Notes: a model not told the origin generated them from the letters alone. A stretch of DNA of 64,000 bases from Symbiodinium kawagutii (GCA_009767595.1 VSDK01011723.1:26871-90870); one strand, 5' to 3'. Shown: positions 32,031 through 43,893, numbered from the stretch's first letter. Numbers and translations: made by a program.

Positions 32031-32109
32031 CTTGGAGTTTCTGCATGTGCGGAGGGAAGCTGCCGGTCTTGATGCACAGCATGTTGCTGCCGCTATAGGC
32101 CAACATATC
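32031..32109 (-). CDS. IFT122: IFT122-like exon 17 (79 bp)
   Basis: Includes DMLAYSGSNMLCIKTG and FPPHMQKLQ, matching EDMLCFSGG--L-IK and FPVHRQKLQ. Acceptor TTCAG|GAT lies only about 12 bases from an 11-bp minisatellite; donor AAG|GCGAGC (GC). The next intron (32,030-30,858) holds a family C fragment and a (TTGG)n tract. Confidence 0.92.
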
Positions 32110-32120
32110 CTGAAGCCGGG

Positions 32121-32232
32121 ACCATGGATGCCAAGGATGCCCCATGGATGCCCCATGGATGCCCATGGATGCCCCATGGATGCCCCATGGATGCCCCATG
32201 GATGCCCCATGGATGCCCCATGGATGCCATGC
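32121..32232. repeat. 11-bp minisatellite (CCCCATGGATG)n
   Basis: About nine to ten near-perfect copies, one shortened by a base. It ends about 12 bases from the exon 17 acceptor, where the polypyrimidine region of the intron would be. Confidence 0.9.
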
Positions 32233-32528
32233 GCGAGCTTCAGGAGCTTCTCTTCGGTTGCTGAAGAGCGCGATTCCGGAGCGTTGTGACTGGTGATTTT
32301 TCATGGTTTTTTGAGGCACTGTTCATGGTTTTTCATGGTTTTGTTACGGTGATTCATGGTGGTTACCTGAACACTTGGCATGAATCACCATTGACCATTC
32401 GCAGATCGAGTTTTGAAGTACCCCCTGGGGTGGATTATGGACTGCTGGATCTACCATTGATAGGACAATGACTATTAGACACGATATTGTCCTCTATTGT
32501 CTAATCATGGTTGATCATCATGAAACAT

Positions 32529-32650
32529 ATATGGCTGTGGGTCAAAACCCCGTACCCCTGCTTCCCGTCATCAACCATTGTTTTCCTACTATAACTTTTG
32601 GTCATTATCCCCATTATTGGTGGGTTAATATTGACCCAACTCGCCATATG
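32529..32650. repeat. Family A palindromic element
   Basis: ATATGGCTGTGGGTCAAAACC to TATTGACCCAACTCGCCATAT. Confidence 0.8.
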
Positions 32651-32769
32651 GTGAACCATTGCGTGCTTACTGGTGATTGCCAGGTTACACCTAGTCATAC
32701 CCCAAGTTGGTCGAGAAGTCTCGCTGGCAAGGTATCGGAGTTCTCACTGGAAGAGTGAAACATGGCTAC

Positions 32770-32940
32770 AAGCTGGGCCCCCAACCATTTATAGGGTTAA
32801 CTACCAGTTATAACTAACTTAACTAACTTAACTAGGGTTTATAGTTGGTTTATAACTAAATTAACTAGGGTGATTTCTACCAGTTATAGGGGTGAACTAA
32901 CCTCACTTATAACTACTGGGGGCCCACCTCGTACGAGTAG
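32770..32940. repeat. Family D element with internal duplication
   Basis: GCTGGGCCCCCAACCATTTAT to CTACTGGGGGCCCACCTCGTA, with repeated TATAACTAACTTAACTAAC and TTTATAACTAAATTAACTAGG inside. Confidence 0.7.
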
Positions 32941-32999
32941 TTGGGTGATCATTGAAACAGGGTAGAGATTAAGTGGTTTCTTGAGCCACAGGGGAACAT

Positions 33000-33082
33000 C
33001 AAAGTTCTGGTTGGTTTTTTACTATGAATTTTTAATATTGGATGATTCAGGGGTAGCCCGATTTTGAGAAACCACCATACTT
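33000..33082. repeat. Family B right half
   Basis: TTGGATGATTCAGGGGTAGC and TTTTGAGAAACCACCATAC. Confidence 0.6.
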
Positions 33083-33302
33083 GTTTAGTAGCTGTTTACA
33101 CTTGTTCAGCTATTATTGCTGGTGATTATCCCCTATTATTAACCAATATTAACCACTATTTTGAGAAACCACCAGATTCTCATAGCGAAAAGCACACGCA
33201 AGTAGTGTAGCTACACCCTTCACTTCCATCTGCTTCGACCAGCTTTGATCAACAACTGATAGCCTGAGTAATCAGAATAACCCCCCGGAAGCAGATCCAT
33301 CT

Positions 33303-33500
33303 GGCTGTGGGTCAGTTCACCCGAGACGTCCCCCTGGTTCCCCACAATTAAACAAGGCTGTTTTTCTTATGAAATTGTTGGTGAGCTTACCCTCCATGAA
33401 CGTTGGTTGATTAAAGCCTTGACCCAACTCGCCATATAGTTGGTATATCCACTACAATTGTTGGTTACTATCCCCTATTAGTAACCATTAACCAGCTACT
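33303..33500. repeat. Family A element, long form
   Basis: GGCTGTGGGTCAGTTCACCC, CTTGACCCAACTCGCCATAT and the extension ending CCATTAACCAGCTAC. Confidence 0.75.
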
Positions 33501-33663
33501 ATTAACCAGCCAGGTTGCTTGGTTAACTGCAGCCATCTAGCATTCATCAATAATGGTTAAACCAACATTTCAACCAACACCAATCCCCTATTTATGATTA
33601 ATTACCCATTAATAAACCATCATTCTCAACCCGCCTTGTAGCATTCCCTAGCCCCTCTTCGTC

Positions 33664-33705
33664 CTCCATTTCAGTGTTCCATGCGACACTGTTGGCATTG
33701 GGCTC
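33664..33705 (-). CDS. IFT122: IFT122-like exon 16 (42 bp)
   Basis: Encodes EPNANSVAWNTEME; EPNANSVAWNT is identical to the remembered family sequence. Acceptor TTCAG|GAG; donor GAG|GACGAA (GA). The donor hexamer of the preceding intron, GAGCGC, and the start of this exon, GAGCCC, share GAGC. The next intron (33,663-32,110) contains family A (two copies), B and D elements and a minisatellite next to its acceptor. Confidence 0.93.
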
Positions 33706-33811
33706 CTGAAGGCGCGTTCAGCGTGGTGCGATTCGATGGCATCCGACCGGAGCGGATTCCACCGGTGACCAGATATGCGCGTCGTGACGATGGAAGATGG
33801 TGCTTTGTCAA

Positions 33812-33986
33812 GTGGCTATGGGTCAATATTAACCAACCAATAATTGGGGATAATAACCAACAATAGTAGGGTAAACAATGGTTAATGATAGAGGAACCAG
33901 GGGTACAGGGTTATGGTTGGTTTATGACTAGAAATTGGCTAAGATTGGATGATTTGGGGGGTCCCCTGTTTTGAGAAATCACCAGG
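33812..33986. repeat. Family A fragment fused to a family B half
   Basis: GGCTATGGGTCAATATTAACC to ACCAGGGGTACAGGGTTAT, where the expected right arm is replaced by family B sequence TTATGGTTGGTTTATGAC and GGATGATTTGGGGGGTCCCC to GAGAAATCACCAGG. Confidence 0.65.
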
Positions 33987-35777
33987 ATGCAACAACCGTT
34001 AAGCACCTTTGCCCCAAAATCGCAAGTGCTCGAAATTTTAGTGGCTCCGTAGGCTGTGGGGAAAACGAAACACATTCAATAGGCAACCTCCACGCACGCA
34101 GCTCTCCAACTGAGGAAAATGATGATGGTACAACACAACCAACAGCACCTTGTCATGTTGCAACGTCCAGATCCCATTTGAGCCATGTAAAACACCTATC
34201 CTGTCCCATGGTGATGGTTGGTTAGAAGCAGCGCGTAAAGGACCTTGGAATATCTAACCAGGCCTGGTCATTTTCACGTGTCTCTGATCCAAATTTGGTG
34301 GATGATCCGCGCCACCATACGTGTCGTAACCACTACAGGGTCATGTTCTTGTGTGGGTGATCATAGGTCTGGTCATTTGTGTCTTGACACTGCCTGGTGC
34401 GACCATCAACCATGTTCGGTGGGGCCATAGACTCACCATTGGCAGCTGCAAAGATTGAGTACCCTCTCTTAACGAATCTGACACTGGAAAATCACCCCTT
34501 TTTACAGTAAACGCCAAGACATTCGTCAGAAATGGTGGATTTCACAGTGATCTAAGGTCTGTGTAGGCATAAATCCATGAATAGATTGCCTTAAAGCGGT
34601 AGTTTGGTCGACCATTGGACCATGTACGATCCAAATCTAGCTCGATCACACGTCCCATTGCGTTTCCTTACTTTTGAGCGTATTACGCACCAACACTGAT
34701 CCTTTGAGTCTCCTATTGCTGTTGCGAACTGCGAAACCCTGGTTACCCATTCTTCAGCGCGAAAGCGCCCTGTGAAATGTTGGAGTGGTTATTCCAACGC
34801 TCCAGCACCAACTCTGCAAAGTGGGTCATTCCGAATTACGAAACCATACAAAATCCTTGATTTAGATTGGAAATCACCAATGAAACAACCTGCTACCCAA
34901 TCATGTCCAATATGCACACAAATATCTATTAATACCCAGGGCAACAAGATGTAATGTGTCCGGACTGATATGAGAAACTCTAAAAGAATCCAGGATAACA
35001 AAAGGTTTCAGAAGCAGTGCAAGTAATGCTGGTGGTACCAATCAGCTAAGTTACATGGTAACCAGCTCACACCTTGGGGGATGCACTGCAGGGTCACCAA
35101 TAATCCTGGGACACCGTTGCTGGTTCTGGGTGGTTATAGGTGGTGTTTGTTGAGTACTCCCCATCGTTGACTTCTGTTCGTTGTCGTTTTTCGTTGTAAT
35201 CAACCTCCGAAATCAACTGCTAGTGAACCTGCCACGATTCCCGCAGCAAAAGATCATAACCTCCAAAATCCACTGATCGTCAACCATTGTCCTGAACCAG
35301 CTGATATTCACCATTGTCAATCATTATCGACTACTATTCACATCCTGGAGTAGATGCTCAACATCCAATGTTCAATATATTGAAAGCATTTACCAGCCTT
35401 GGGGTGCAATTTCATATCCTGCTCCACAATGGCTATCTGTTAAGAATATGCATGATTAATTGACAATGATACTCATTTAAATCAATATTGACCAATCGTG
35501 CTTAATCAGCTGGTATCGGTATCAACTCGTTCATATCAGCTGGTCATCATTCGCCATAATAACAGTAGTGATGGTCAGTAATGTAGTCAACAATATGTTA
35601 GCCTTTATGAACCATAGAGTGATATCACTGATTATGATTACTAGCAAAATTACTACATATCAACCATAAGTAATCATATCATCATTGACGGTTGACCATC
35701 ATTTTTCAAAATCATATGCGCCTAGTATCCCTTGTTGTACGTTATTACTCATCAAATAGTCAAGCATCAAACCATAC

Positions 35778-35855
35778 CTGGTTGGTGGTTTCAACCAACC
35801 ATTTGTTAATCATCACCAGGGAAAATAAAAAATGTCAATCAAACCACCAACCAGT
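35778..35855. repeat. Compact family C element
   Basis: CTGGTTGGTGGTTTCAACCA and CAATCAAACCACCAACCAG: an exact pair of arms around a shortened centre. Confidence 0.8.
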
Positions 35856-35988
35856 TGTGGTTGATACTGGTGACCAACCTGTTGACATTGCCAGCTGGTT
35901 GTTATCAAACCACCAACCAGGTACAGTATCAACCGGTCAATAACAACCAGCTGGTTCATCTTTCCCCCATAGCTGCGCTGCTGCGCTC

Positions 35989-36022
35989 CTGATACAGCAA
36001 CTGCTGTGTGTCCAAGTCGTAC
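35989..36022 (-). CDS. IFT122: IFT122-like exon 15 (34 bp)
   Basis: Encodes YDLDTQQLLYQ, matching VYDIDTKELLFQ, with the Val codon completed across the intron. Acceptor CGAG|GTA; donor CAG|GAGCGC (GA). The next intron (35,988-33,706) holds a compact family C copy and a family A fragment fused to a family B fragment. Confidence 0.9.
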
Positions 36023-36690
36023 CTCGCTGTGGCGTGACTCTACCATTTGCGTCTCAGCCACTCCTGGTAGCTCATCGTTTCCCTGCCAGTGTGGGATATC
36101 CCTGGCTCCAAGCAGCTCCCTCACCGCCAGGACTGGTCAGGATGGCCAAGTTTCTACCCACTGCGTGTTGGTCAACTATGCATCTGCTTCGAGAAACCAA
36201 TGGGTGCCTGTTGGTTTACCATCTACCTGTACGTGGTGGCGCGAAAACATTGACATTTGGGTCGGAACGGCCGCCCCAAACACCCCAAAGATTGCAGCTG
36301 AAGGTTAAATGAATACAGATTACAGGAAAAAAGTTGGAAATAGGAAAACTCAGCATGCAGGAGAACGGTGGAATGAATACAGTTTTGTAAACACATGAGG
36401 TAGTTCAGGTTGAAATGAGTTGTAATCGGCCAATGATCAGGTAGCATCATCTTCAACCAAGCACCATGTGACTATCTGCAACTTGGGCTTCCGAACGCCA
36501 CTACAAAAAAGACGTTATAGCGAACCATGGTCAGTTGCCAGTGACTAAGCAGGGGCATCCAAGTAAGATATCCTGTTGAGCGCCAGGAAGTGTAGATCCA
36601 AGGATGGGCACCATGTTGATCACCCCAGCCTGTCACAGTTCACCCCGGTTGGAACTGCGGTGGGTCGCTGGCCCTAGCGTTGCGGCGCAC

Positions 36691-36735
36691 ACGAGCAGAT
36701 TGGAGGTCTCATCCACCACCGCCAACTTCTTCCGC
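36691..36735 (-). CDS. IFT122: IFT122-like exon 14 (45 bp)
   Basis: Encodes RKKLAVVDETSNLL, matching RKKLAVVDENDTCL. Acceptor CTCAG|G completes Arg from exon 13; donor CGT|GTGCGC (GT). The next intron (36,690-36,023) has no feature I recognise. Confidence 0.93.
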
Positions 36736-37467
36736 CTGAGTGACAACGGAAACCGTGGCGTGTGAAAACTGAAGAATGGCATACATTGGCAGCCCATGTT
36801 TCTTGCGATTTCAGGAAAAGGGCTGGTGGTGGTGTGGTGATTAAAGCACAAATGATATAGCAAACTGGTTTCGAAATGGAATAAAGCGTGTAGATTGGAT
36901 GTCTCGCAATCGTGAGCACGTTGAGATGAACCCTATGACTTGAACTTCTGAAGCTAGGCGATCCCCCATCTGATCCTTCTTGTGATTGAGACCTATGAAC
37001 TGTTGAATGACCTTGCCCTAATATGCTTAGAGAATCCACAATTTTAAGTGTGGCACATATGAACGACCATCATTATTGATTCACCATCATCATCCACTCT
37101 TAATCCACTATGAAGCATCATCAATGCAAAACCATTGGCACACCCAGTTGATTTAGCATCAATAGATATCAATAGTGGTGAACGGATAGCTATTTGTGTA
37201 TCCTTGATGATGGGCTATCACTATTGCTTAACGACTAACCGTTCCCAATCATCAATCATTATGAATTATGATGATGTCCATACCAAACGTTCATTACCAT
37301 ATCAGTATCCCATAATACACTTTCACTTATGGGGCTTACTGGTTGAGTGCTTTTGCATTGAAGAGCGCACTGGGCAATTATCATGGCTCTTTCATTGATG
37401 GGACCAAGAAGTTCTTGGCGGGCTTATGATCAAAAACTGCAGTGCTTGCAACCCGCTTCTCACAAAC

Positions 37468-37600
37468 TCAGCTGGTTGGTGGTTTCAACCCCTATGAAGA
37501 ACACGAGTCAACCAATCATCCCCTATTGTTAACCACTATTAATGGCTTATATCCCCTGTAAAACTGGTGAGTTCACCATTCAACCAACCATTTCTTAATC
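37468..37600. repeat. Family C partial element
   Basis: CTGGTTGGTGGTTTCAACCC and TATGAAGAACACGAGTC; the right arm is lost. Confidence 0.55.
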
Positions 37601-37670
37601 ATTACTAGAGCCCCACACAGTTATGGCAACTGCTCGTTCTGGCACCATTTGCCAAGGCCCGCTGCCGCAC

Positions 37671-37705
37671 CTGCAGGAGAGATCTAAACATCGCACCGCT
37701 GTGGC
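37671..37705 (-). CDS. IFT122: IFT122-like exon 13 (35 bp)
   Basis: Encodes ATAVRCLDLSC plus two bases of an Arg codon, matching QATAVRCLDMSASR. Acceptor CGCAG|GCC; donor CAG|GTGCGG (GT). The next intron (37,670-36,736) contains a partial family C copy at 37.47-37.6 kb. Confidence 0.9.
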
Positions 37706-37807
37706 CTGCGAAGCCAGCCACGAAAGTGATTAGATCGAAGCATTATTCATACTGCCTGGTGGTCAATCATGGTTATATATGGTGACAGTGGTTGATAATG
37801 ATAATTG

Positions 37808-37917
37808 TCTGGTTGGAGGTTGGTCACCACCCCGTTACGAAAGACATTCGCAAGTCAACCAACCATTTGTTGATAATTTGATTTGGGACAATTAAAAAGT
37901 AAACCAAACCAACAGGG
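37808..37917. repeat. Diverged family C element
   Basis: CTGGTTGGAGGTTGGTCACC to GTAAACCAAACCAACAGGG. Confidence 0.6.
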
Positions 37918-38260
37918 AGTATATCATTGATTGACATCTTTATATAATTTGGGGAAAATTAATGGAGATCATTAATGCGCAGCAATGATCATTGGGTATG
38001 TTTCGTCTTTCTACTCGTACCATTGCAGCGCTGGAGACATCTGTACATGGCAATTCAACCAAAGGGTTATGTGTTTGATCTATCTTTAGATTGAAGATCA
38101 CCTAAATCTACCTGGTGCTTAAATTGGCTAGATCAACTATCCTTATTGGTTGTTTCGTCGATCTTTGCATCATTGATCATCCAAAGATTGATTTTACATG
38201 ATGACCATCCATTCTCGGTATGCTGGTGGTCCGACCATCTTTGGCTGATGGAGATTCAAC

Positions 38261-38384
38261 ATGGCTGTGGGTCAAAACCCCGTACCCCTGGTTCCCCTAT
38301 CATTAACCATTGTTTTCCCTATAGTTTTGTTGGTTATTATCCCCCATGAAATTGGTTGGTTAACTGCTTGACCCACAACCACAT
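38261..38384. repeat. Family A palindromic element
   Basis: ATGGCTGTGGGTCAAAACCCC to GCTTGACCCACAACCACAT. Confidence 0.8.
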
Positions 38385-38421
38385 CTTTACCCAAGCAGTC
38401 GCAGTCATTTCAGCAAGGCTC

Positions 38422-38467
38422 CTGCTTGATGAGGGTCACAGGAAAGGCATTGTCTACAAAGATTTTC
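38422..38467 (-). CDS. IFT122: IFT122-like exon 12 (46 bp)
   Basis: Encodes KIFVDNAFPVTLIKQ, matching KIFVDNLFAIVLLKQ. Acceptor CGCCAG|G completes the split codon from exon 11; donor CAG|GAGCCT (GA). The next intron (38,421-37,706) contains a family A and a family C copy. Confidence 0.92.
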
Positions 38468-38508
38468 CTGGCGAGGCAAGTTGTCATAACTACCCCTCTA
38501 GGAAGAGA

Positions 38509-38765
38509 TATGGCTCTGGGTCAGGCAGTTGACCATCAATCATAGTTTTCAATGCTTAGTATTGGTTAGTAGCGGCTGAGAACCAATAATACTGAAAAAG
38601 AATGGTTAACTATGCTTAACTATAGGGGAGAATCACTTGCAGTATCGGTTGGAATACAATTGTCAATGATGGTACACCGGCGGTACGGGTTTTGACCCAT
38701 AGCCTTATACATCTCGTTGGTAGTTTCAAGGGAAAGTAAAACATGTCTGAAACCACCAAGTAGAT
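38509..38765. repeat. Diverged family A element followed by a deleted family C copy
   Basis: ATATGGCTCTGGGTCAGGCAG to GGGTTTTGACCCATAGCC (to 38,706), then TGGTAGTTTCAAGGG and CTGAAACCACCAAG. Confidence 0.6.
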
Positions 38766-39358
38766 ATATAATATGGTATATTTAGATACACATATCCTAG
38801 GCTAAGTTGAACCACTTGAAACAGCAGCGTTCGATATCCGGCTATAAGTACGACCAAGCAAGGACATCATCAGAAATGCGGTTACTTGCGTGCCTAGTCG
38901 CAACTCGTTTTTTTTGCTATTGTGATACGGAATTGTGTTACAGTCTTTGATGAGTGGCTAGGCAAGAATGATGATTGTGATGATGATGATGATGATGACG
39001 ACAAACACACCACGGCACGAAGTCACCCGCAATACATATTCATATATATATATAATACATAGATCATTCCGTTTAGATGTTTCTTGATTTATCTCATTTA
39101 GCATCGGCATCTAAGTCTCGCAATGTCTTGACATGCATAGAAGACATTGCGAGAAAAGTGTACTCCTACAGTGTAAAATGGCATTGATTTTAGATGCCAT
39201 CCTAACCTGTGTTAGATTGGCATCTAAGTCTCACAATGTATAATCCTACAACATCTTTGAAGACCGTGTATGGAGGTTTATGAGAGCTTGCGTATGAAAT
39301 CATATTTCACTGCGCTGTGGATGTCCCGGAAATATGCTATGATCTGACGTAAATTATA

Positions 39359-39474
39359 TATGGTGGTTTCTCAAGCCATAGGGGTCCCCCAAATCATCCT
39401 TTGTATTATATGATCATTTACAATAATTTACCAACCGTTCTTGGGGGTCCTCCATGGCTCGAGAACCCACCATA
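39359..39474. repeat. Family B palindromic element
   Basis: ATGGTGGTTTCTCAAGCCAT and GGCTCGAGAACCCACCATAT; the terminal arms are nearly exact inverted repeats. Confidence 0.8.
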
Positions 39475-39829
39475 TCGATGAGTTTGTGGGTGATTCTCCC
39501 CTCTTATCAACCATATTAAGCATAGAAAGTCCGTTGTTTTGAAGAAACAACATATGTTTACATGAGGTGGAACTATGGAAACTGTGTACCTCGATGGACG
39601 GTGGAACGCTAAGGGGGTAGGGATCAAGATTCATATGATGGTTTCAGCTAATAGCTGGCGGTACCCCCCATCATTATAGTGAACGTGGTAACTACTATAG
39701 TGGTTTCTGATGCTTCATATTGGCAGCACTATTACAAATTATAGGCTAACATCTATAACTACTCAGCTTCTAGTGACAGTTCTGATCTCATGACTCAGCT
39801 CTCAGCCGCGGCAAGCATGTCAGAGTGAC

Positions 39830-39891
39830 ATCACGTGGCCATTCTTGAGGCCTACCAGCAAGCCTTCTCTTCTAGGTGCTCCTCCCACTAC
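39830..39891 (-). CDS. IFT122: IFT122-like exon 11 (62 bp)
   Basis: Includes GGAPRREGLLVGLKNGHV, matching GGPPGREGLLVGLKNGQ of the family. Acceptor CCCAG|GTA; donor TGAT|GTCACT (GT), leaving two bases that join the first G of exon 12 to give Met. The next intron (39,829-38,468) contains a family B palindrome, a short internally deleted family C copy and a diverged family A copy, plus a dispersed GGCATCTAAGTCTC repeat near 39.1-39.25 kb. Confidence 0.92.
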
Positions 39892-40479
39892 CTGGGGCCC
39901 GCTGATGTCTCGTGCACTCACCATCATGGACCATGCTAGGTTCACAAGATGAACGGTGAATTGGTCAACAACTGATCATGATTGTGAAGAAATGAGTGGA
40001 TCGAAGCACAATTTTTTAATCATGATGCATTATGCATCACGTGCCAAATGACGACTAAACCAATCTGACACTTCCGCTTGGAGTGCTGAATGAGCTGCTG
40101 GCTCGGTGATGGCTCGGTGATGGCTCCTCAATGGTACAACCAGGTCACCGGGGTCGGCGAAACTCATCCGTGGTGATTCTTGATTTGTTGTTCTGGCAAC
40201 AAGAAACCACTAATTGCTAACACATACAAGCATCCATATGTAATTAAGTATGATGTACGTAAATACATGAATGAGCAAATGTTTGCGTATAAGTATACAT
40301 TTCCATAAATAAACATATGTATGTATATATAAAAGGATATACGCACATAATTATACATGTATACATTTGTAAGCAAAAATTGTGCATTTAAATACATGCA
40401 AAACTGGCGAAAACCGGTACCTGGGAATCATACAACCTGGCCCGAAGGAACCTGCAAGACCACCGCACCCAAGTTGCAC

Positions 40480-40515
40480 CTTGATGTAGCGGATCAGCGC
40501 ATCCAAATTCCATTC
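40480..40515 (-). CDS. IFT122: IFT122-like exon 10 (36 bp)
   Basis: Encodes EWNLDALIRYIK, matching EW-MESLIRYIK of the family directly after the exon 9 segment. Acceptor ATCGAG|GAA; donor AAG|GTGCAA (GT). The next intron (40,479-39,892) is AT-rich and I see no repeat or other feature in it. Confidence 0.88.
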
Positions 40516-41427
40516 CTCGATGAGCTGCGTAGATGGCGATCTCGAGGGCTGGTTCTGTTGGTTGAATGGTTGGCTGGTTGAATGGTAGGGTTTAAGGTTA
40601 ATGAATGGCTCATGATGGTAGGCCTAAGATCCAGCAAGTACATAGGCCGCCTGTCAAGCAGAAACATTACACTCCACTTAACTAAGAGAGTTGGGAGGGA
40701 GATCACGTTTCCACTACCTGCAAGAGGCCATAGTCGTGACGCAGTGCCAGTACTGGCAAATCGACATGGCAAATGACGGGCACCCACAGGAGACAATTCT
40801 ATGGCGTTTGTGCCAAGAGGGATGATGTATTCTGATTTCGATCTATGGTAGTGATTTCGGTCCAGATTTCCATCCACAGCTGCCAAATCACCTAAGGCAG
40901 ATTTTCTCAGCGGGGAAATCGACAGTATACCATCAGCAAACTAATCAAATCATAGTCAATGATTTCCCGACATTTAATTGATGGGGAATCAACCGGGGAT
41001 AGGTGGTCAACAGTGGCTAACTGCAAATTCTACTGCTCTATCTATCTTTCGCTACCGTCCATGATGCCGTGGGTCATTTCGCCCCTCAAGCTTCATAGAT
41101 GTAGACCATGAACACTTGGTACCAAAGGTTTCTATAGTTTCAACTGGCGATTGTTGTTGATAAACAGCAATGCACAATGATCAATTATGGCTATGAATGC
41201 TTCACAATCGTTCACCATGGGAGCAAAACGAAGGATAACAAGGTCTGACATGGGATGTGACCACTTCTAGTTGGTTCCAGCCGCTACAAATGCAATCTTC
41301 CTCGCTGAAAATTTAAGGTTTTGCGGGGCTGATTTCGATCACAGACCGGTACCCATGATCGTGAACAAGTACCACTGACAGGCATTCCATCATGTTCACT
41401 TGCTCGGAATCAAGTAAAAATCAATTA

Positions 41428-41546
41428 TGTGGTGATTTCTCAAAATAGGGGATCCCCAAAATAATATTCCTTTATATTAACAATTACACTAATAAACCAA
41501 CCATAGCTTTGGGGGTCCCCTATGGATTGAGAGAAACCACCATATA
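41428..41546. repeat. Family B palindromic element
   Basis: TGTGGTGATTTCTCAAAATA and GATTGAGAGAAACCACCATA, with AATAAACCAACCATAG between. Confidence 0.8.
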
Positions 41547-41809
41547 GTAGTTGTTTAACCATTATTGTTGGTGATTCTCCACTCTTCTTTAGCATTATCA
41601 ACCATCATTAAATATAGAAAATCCATTGTTATTAACTGTATCTGTGGTTGATCCCTTCTCATATCATCTACCAGTTACACTGAGTGATATTTATGCTCAT
41701 TTACTTCGACGAAACTTTATATTAGTTTTACTCATTTGTTTCTAATTCTATTATATATTCTTTACCATCTACTGGTTACCGCAACGAATCGCTGATCTTA
41801 GGTCCGGAC

Positions 41810-41854
41810 GCGTTCAAGCACACCTTGGAAGGAATACAACTGCAGTTTCCGCTC
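41810..41854 (-). CDS. IFT122: IFT122-like exon 9 (45 bp)
   Basis: Encodes ERKLQLYSFQGVLER, following NHIILCQ as the family's EKRLQ-LSFSGVKER does. Acceptor GCCCAG|GAG; donor CGC|GTCCGG (GT). Phase 0 to 0. The next intron (41,809-40,516) contains one family B palindrome. Confidence 0.87.
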
Positions 41855-42373
41855 CTGGGCACAGGGGGCCGAGCCTTTGGTACCCTTTGCCAGTGTTGAC
41901 CATGGTCAAGCGATGGATCTTATTGTCTGGCTCAATTAACTCAAAATGACAGGTGTTCATGATTCTGGCTCATTTAAGGATTTTCTATAGCTCATACCAG
42001 GATTTTTAGTGTATTTATATGAGTAACCATGATTAATCTTGAGAAACAATGAGTAATCATGAGTAACAACCAAGTATCCATGGTTTGTGTTCGCGGTATC
42101 CACGATTCATCTTGCTAATATACCACCTCGATGCGATAAGAATTGGTAACCACGACATGACAGTTCACAACAATAAGAAGATGTACTAAGCATGATTCAT
42201 GGGTTCTTGATCATTATGGATATATCACCAATAAGATACTTAACCATCATCATGGACGAGCGATACATCAACCACTGCTAAAAAATGGGCTGCCTACCGG
42301 TTACCGTGCTTATTCAAGGTACCCAGTGCTGTCCACTGGCTGTCCCAACTGATAACAATAAATCTGTGAAGAA

Positions 42374-42484
42374 TGGGTGCTTCTCAAAACAGGGGTACTC
42401 CCTAAACCCCCCCCACCATCAACCATTTGTATACGAATAAACCAATCATTTTGGTACCCTCCCATTTCGAGGAACATCCAAATG
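42374..42484. repeat. Family B element
   Basis: ATGGGTGCTTCTCAAAACAGG and TACCCTCCCATTTCGAGGAAC. Confidence 0.65.
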
Positions 42485-42677
42485 ACTGATAATGACAATT
42501 CCCCTTCAACAGACCAATATGTAGGGAAACCTGCTTGCTCATGGAATCATGGCTCATGGCATTTCCCTACTCAGCCAGTCCAAACCAGCAAGATTTGCCT
42601 TCTACAGAAACTCACTACTGGTCCAACTTTCTAGACTGATAGCAGGTCTGTTTATATTGGCTCAGTAGTGAGGATGG

Positions 42678-42783
42678 CTGGTTGGTGCATTCAACCCGTA
42701 TGTAAAGTATGCATGTCAACCAACCATTTCTGGACAATTGCATTAGGGAAAAATAAAAGATGTGAATCAAACCACCAACCAGT
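42678..42783. repeat. Family C palindromic element
   Basis: CTGGTTGGTGCATTCAACCC and TCAAACCACCAACCAG. Confidence 0.75.
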
Positions 42784-42902
42784 TCTGGATTGGTCAGTCA
42801 GTGATCAGTAATGGGGGGGCTCTTCACCATTTTGACACACGAGGATCTGACTACTTCCCCAGCCATATCACTGGTATCAATTGCACCAAACCAACCAGAC
42901 TT

Positions 42903-43012
42903 TCTTTGATTTGGTTGTGGGTACCCTGCGCCCTTGGTGACCATCCCAGAAATGACCAAACTAGTTTAACTACTACCCCTGCTTTGGATGGTCAGTTATG
43001 ACCCACAACCAT
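42903..43012. repeat. Diverged family A element
   Basis: TTGGTTGTGGGTACCCTG and GTTATGACCCACAACCATT. Confidence 0.5.
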
Positions 43013-43785
43013 TTTTTCTAGTGAAACGACAAGTTTGGGAGTAACCCAAGCCTCAAAAATCTGGCACCCCACCAACATGCAAGGAGCGTGCCAGGTGCAC
43101 TACATTCCTTAATTGTGATTGGTAATTGTTAGAAATGATGTAAAATGATTTGTCATCGTTCACTACCAACCTGCATTTAAGTATAATTCGCCCCTATCCT
43201 TGACCCTTGCTGCATGCTACCGCATTCAACATGGTCAGCAATCCTACAAACATGGTTTGCGATGGTGAGCAGTCCAAATCATTGCTGCTTATTTCTGCTT
43301 CCAATTTCTATTCTCAAGGCATCTTGGTTGTGATGAGTTCCAGAGGCAACCCTATGTTTCACCACAGAAACTATCCTGGCGAAAAACAGTCAAAGTCATG
43401 TCAAACATCTGGTGAAACTTGCATTGTTGATATGCATCGTGTATGGTTTTCTTACCAGTATTACAATCACGAATGTGATTAAAATATATGGTTGACTTGC
43501 ATTGTGTATGGTATTCTTACCAGGTTTTTTTGTGGGTGAAGCACGGTGAACCCGTGCAGGTCGGTGAATGATCCCAACCCATTGACCAACAGAGTACCCC
43601 GGGAGGATCACCTTACTATCCCCCTGTTATAAGTTTTGTTGGTTGCTCTGGTGACAAGCCCCACAGAATCGCCCCGAGAAGGTCTGGCAACCCTTTTATG
43701 CAAATTTGGGCCATTTGGGATAGTTACGGTTGATGCCCCATTTTTCATTTGCAAAAACAAGCACCGCAAGGCGTTGACGGCTCTC

Positions 43786-43815
43786 CTGGCAAAGAATGAT
43801 GTGGTTCGTTGTGAC
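43786..43815 (-). CDS. IFT122: IFT122-like exon 8 (30 bp)
   Basis: Encodes VTTNHIILCQ, matching the family's V-ANHIILCQ. Acceptor TGGAG|GTC; donor CAG|GAGAGC (GA). Phase 0 to 0. A plus-strand ORF across this spot is an antisense shadow. The next intron (43,785-41,855) carries family A, C and B copies. Confidence 0.85.
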
Positions 43816-43893
43816 CTCCAACACAGGAAATCGGCATAGTTCAGGGCACTTTTGTGAGGTGTTTTGTGCCGGTCACCAATAAACAAGTACAGT

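Noticed and set aside
31836..32319. ORFs running through the CCCCATGGATG array (proteins rich in GHPWGIHG)
   Set aside because: These are translations of the minisatellite; only the 79-bp exon 17 beside it is coding.
43636..43839. Plus-strand 67-residue ORF with a protein-like composition
   Set aside because: It is antisense to IFT122-like exon 8, and no splice signals or homology support it.
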